NCBI GenBank assembly: GCA_035476575.1
Contig: DATILL010000018.1
Location: 1 to 32,757 of the forward strand
DNA: 32,757 nt
Source of the DNA: DATILL01 sp035476575
GTDB lineage: Bacteria > Actinomycetota > Actinomycetes > Mycobacteriales > JACQDL01
Direction of reading: 5' to 3'
This document shows, piece after piece, positions 31,162 to 32,757 of this stretch. The notes under the pieces are model-generated. The model was not told the DNA's origin. It worked only from the letters and a program-made list of their open reading frames with translations, and did no database searches. A program made the position numbers and the translations under genes. Within the stretch, counting starts at the first letter, position 1; every line of letters begins with the position of its first letter.

Positions 31162-31767
31162 ATGGGTACTCGGCACCCGGGGTGGCCGGCCTGGCTGGCG
31201 CACGGGCCGGTGGGCCTGCGGCCGCTGCGGTACCGCGACGCGCGGGCGTGGAGCGAGCTGCGGCTGCGCAACGAGGGCTGGCTGGCTCCATGGGAACCGA
31301 CCGCGCCCGTCGCGTGGAGGCACCGGCACTCGGTCGCGGCGTACCCGGCGATGTTGGCCCGGCTACGGCGGATGGCGCGGGACGGGTGGGCGCTGCCCTG
31401 GGGTGTGACGTACGACGATCGGCTGGTCGGCCAGCTGTCGGTGCTGAACATCGTGCGCGGCGCCGCCCTGTCCGCCCAGGTCGGGTACTGGGTGGACCAG
31501 GCCCATGCGGGTCGCGGGGTGACCACCACGGCGCTGGCGCTGGCGGTGGACCACTGCTTCGGGCCGGTGGGGCTGCACCGGGTGCAGGTGGACATCCGGC
31601 CGGAGAACGCGGCTAGCCGGCGGGTGGTGGCCAAGCTCGGGTTCCGGGAGGAGGCGTTGTTCCGGCGGTATCTCGACATTGCGGGTGCGTGGCGGGACCA
31701 CATCGGGTATGCACTGACCGTCGAGGACTGTCCGCGTGGGCTGGTCAGCACGCTGAGCGAGCGCTGA
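31162..31767 (+). CDS. GNAT acetyltransferase, RimJ/RimL type
   Basis: A 201-aa N-acetyltransferase of the GNAT superfamily. It has the acetyl-CoA pyrophosphate-binding loop AHAGRGVTTTAL and the late motif HRVQVDIRPENAASRRVVAK followed by LGFREEALFRRYLDIAGAWR, which place it with enzymes acetylating N-terminal residues of ribosomal or other proteins. Position between glp and glpR/sepX, 6 bp after glp, is the conserved actinobacterial order. The target is unknown. Confidence 0.92.
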   Translation: MGTRHPGWPAWLAHGPVGLRPLRYRDARAWSELRLRNEGWLAPWEPTAPVAWRHRHSVAAYPAMLARLRRMARDGWALPWGVTYDDRLVGQLSVLNIVRGAALSAQVGYWVDQAHAGRGVTTTALALAVDHCFGPVGLHRVQVDIRPENAASRRVVAKLGFREEALFRRYLDIAGAWRDHIGYALTVEDCPRGLVSTLSER

Positions 31768-31929
31768 GCGTGTGCTGAGCGTGCGGCCGGACCGGGTGCC
31801 CTGCTGGCGGTCCACAGCAGCCATCTAGGCGACCTGGGCGACACACCGGGATGTTCCTGAGACTGGGCGCGAGACATGAACTAGCGTCTGGTGTGACTCG
31901 GGTGAACTCATGTGACGGGAGGGGCGATC

Positions 31930-32511
31930 ATGAGCTCGACAATCCTCACCGTCATCGTGCTGGTCGTGATGTGGGCTGTCGTGCTGGTGCCGATAATGGT
32001 CCGGCGGGTCGACGAGCTCGACGAGGTCGCCGCCGTGCCGGCTGGGCCAGAGCCTGCCAGGTCGACGGGGCGGGTGCTGCTGCGGCGGGCGAGGGTCGTC
32101 GCGGGCAAGCCAGGGTCTGCGGTCTCGGCGACGCTGGTGGCGGACGGCCGGGTCGCGATGCTCACGAGACGACGTCGGGCGGTGGGCGTGCTGGTCGCGC
32201 TGGTCGTGGTGTCCGGGACGGCGGCGGCGCTCGGCTCGCCGGTGCTGTGGGCGGCTCACGTGGCGTGCGACGTGGTGCTGGTGGGGTGCCTGGTGTGGCT
32301 GCGCGCGGAGGTCCGGCGAGCTGCGGTCGCCCGAACCGCCGTCCCGGTGGCGCCGTCTCGGCCGTGGGTCGTCGTGGCCCCCGTGGTGGTGTCGGCGCCT
32401 GCCCGGGCGCCTGCCTCGGCGCCGATCCTGGTGCAGGTGATCGGGCTCGACGACGACGACCCGTCCTTCGCGGAGATCGACGAGCGCCTGCCCCGGGCCG
32501 TGAACGGCTGA
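31930..32511 (+). CDS. Membrane protein GlpR/SepX-like, divisome partner
   Basis: A 193-aa protein with an N-terminal membrane helix (4-23, TILTVIVLVVMWAVVLVPIM) followed by RRVDELDEV, an Arg-rich cytoplasmic stretch, TM2 (84-101) and TM3 (106-124), and a Pro/Ala/Val-rich then acidic C-terminus (GLDDDDPSFAEIDERLP). Architecture and gene order match SepX of Streptomyces and GlpR of Corynebacterium, the membrane partner of Glp in septum placement. GGGAGG precedes ATG 31930; the GTG at 31912 is less likely. Sequence similarity is modest, so context carries much of the call. Confidence 0.75.
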   Translation: MSSTILTVIVLVVMWAVVLVPIMVRRVDELDEVAAVPAGPEPARSTGRVLLRRARVVAGKPGSAVSATLVADGRVAMLTRRRRAVGVLVALVVVSGTAAALGSPVLWAAHVACDVVLVGCLVWLRAEVRRAAVARTAVPVAPSRPWVVVAPVVVSAPARAPASAPILVQVIGLDDDDPSFAEIDERLPRAVNG

Positions 32512-32547
32512 CGGCCCGGGTGACCTGATAGCCTGTACCGCGTTCCA

Positions 32548-32621
32548 GGGGCTGTAGCGCAGTCCGGTAGCGCACCTCGTTCGCATCGAGGGGGTCAGGG
32601 GTTCAAATCCCCTCAGCTCCA
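32548..32621 (+). tRNA. tRNA-Ala (anticodon CGC)
   Basis: 74 nt: acceptor GGGGCTG/CAGCTCC with the G3-U70 wobble pair that identifies tRNA-Ala, D-arm, anticodon loop TTCGCAT giving CGC (codon GCG), and T-arm AGGGGTTCAAATCCCCT. The final CCA is not encoded (ACCT follows). It lies 36 bp after the glpR/sepX-like gene. Confidence 0.96.
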
Positions 32622-32687
32622 CCTTGGGAGGCTTACTAGAACAATGGACCAAGTCCACACCCGCTAGCAGGTCTTCGATGTGGTGTG

Positions 32688-32722
32688 CAGCAGGGCCGTC
32701 CCCTTGGGGGACGGCCCTGCTG
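32688..32722. terminator. 16-bp perfect hairpin, likely transcription terminator
   Basis: CAGCAGGGCCGTCCCC (32688-32703) and GGGGACGGCCCTGCTG (32707-32722) pair perfectly around a TTG loop. No long T-run follows (TCGTGTTG), which is usual for actinobacterial terminators. It stands 66 bp after tRNA-Ala. Confidence 0.75.
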
Positions 32723-32757
32723 TCGTGTTGAGGGTTGTTGCGGGGTGCGTCGGGGTC

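Overview
The window is high-GC DNA from an actinobacterium. The filamentous or sporulating actinomycete type is suggested by the pSAM2-like rep-xis-int relic, the galU-glp-rimJ-glpR/sepX cluster, an Rv0909-like antitoxin, and several GTG/ATG starts placed 6-7 nt after a TANNNT box (leaderless transcription). Micromonosporaceae is my best guess but is inference only.

The window has two halves. The left ~20.8 kb is an accessory region full of mobile DNA and gene relics. It begins with an IS3-type orfA cut by the window edge, a decayed DnaQ-like exonuclease and an Lsr2-like/XRE regulator. Next comes an intact rifamycin phosphotransferase gene (rph, minus strand). Its leader contains the frameshifted start of a GT-B glycosyltransferase gene, and above that a 19-bp palindrome matching the rifamycin-associated element. 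An IS3 copy (5832-10360) follows; its transposase gene is split by a complete 3316-bp TniA/TniB-like transposon (6571-9886) with matching ends and a 6-bp target duplication, and removing the insert restores the IS3 frame. Further right are a group II intron 3' part (maturase C-terminus plus domains V/VI), a broken VOC gene, an intact VOC gene, a decayed IS1380 copy, and the rep-xis-int end of an actinomycete integrative element with only int intact. The cargo after that is an HTH protein, a coiled-coil TIR protein and an unrecognised 394-aa protein with its own strong promoter and palindrome. A 104-bp inverted-repeat element, a second group II intron 3' end and a tyrosine integrase fused to a GntR-type winged helix close the block beside tRNA-Arg(CCT), the probable attachment gene.

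The right ~12 kb is orderly core chromosome. It holds a SAM hydroxide adenosyltransferase, an OmpR-type two-component pair, moaC-moaE with moaD facing them, an Rv0909-like antitoxin, a CBS protein, a small acidic protein, mscL, a CpaB-like SAF protein, a methyltransferase, an FmdB-type zinc ribbon and 5-formyltetrahydrofolate cyclo-ligase. Divergent from the last is galU - gephyrin-like glp/moeA - RimJ acetyltransferase - glpR/sepX, then tRNA-Ala(CGC) and a strong hairpin. The galU cluster matches a module known from corynebacterial and streptomycete cell-division work, so its MoeA-like protein may serve the divisome rather than, or as well as, molybdenum cofactor synthesis.
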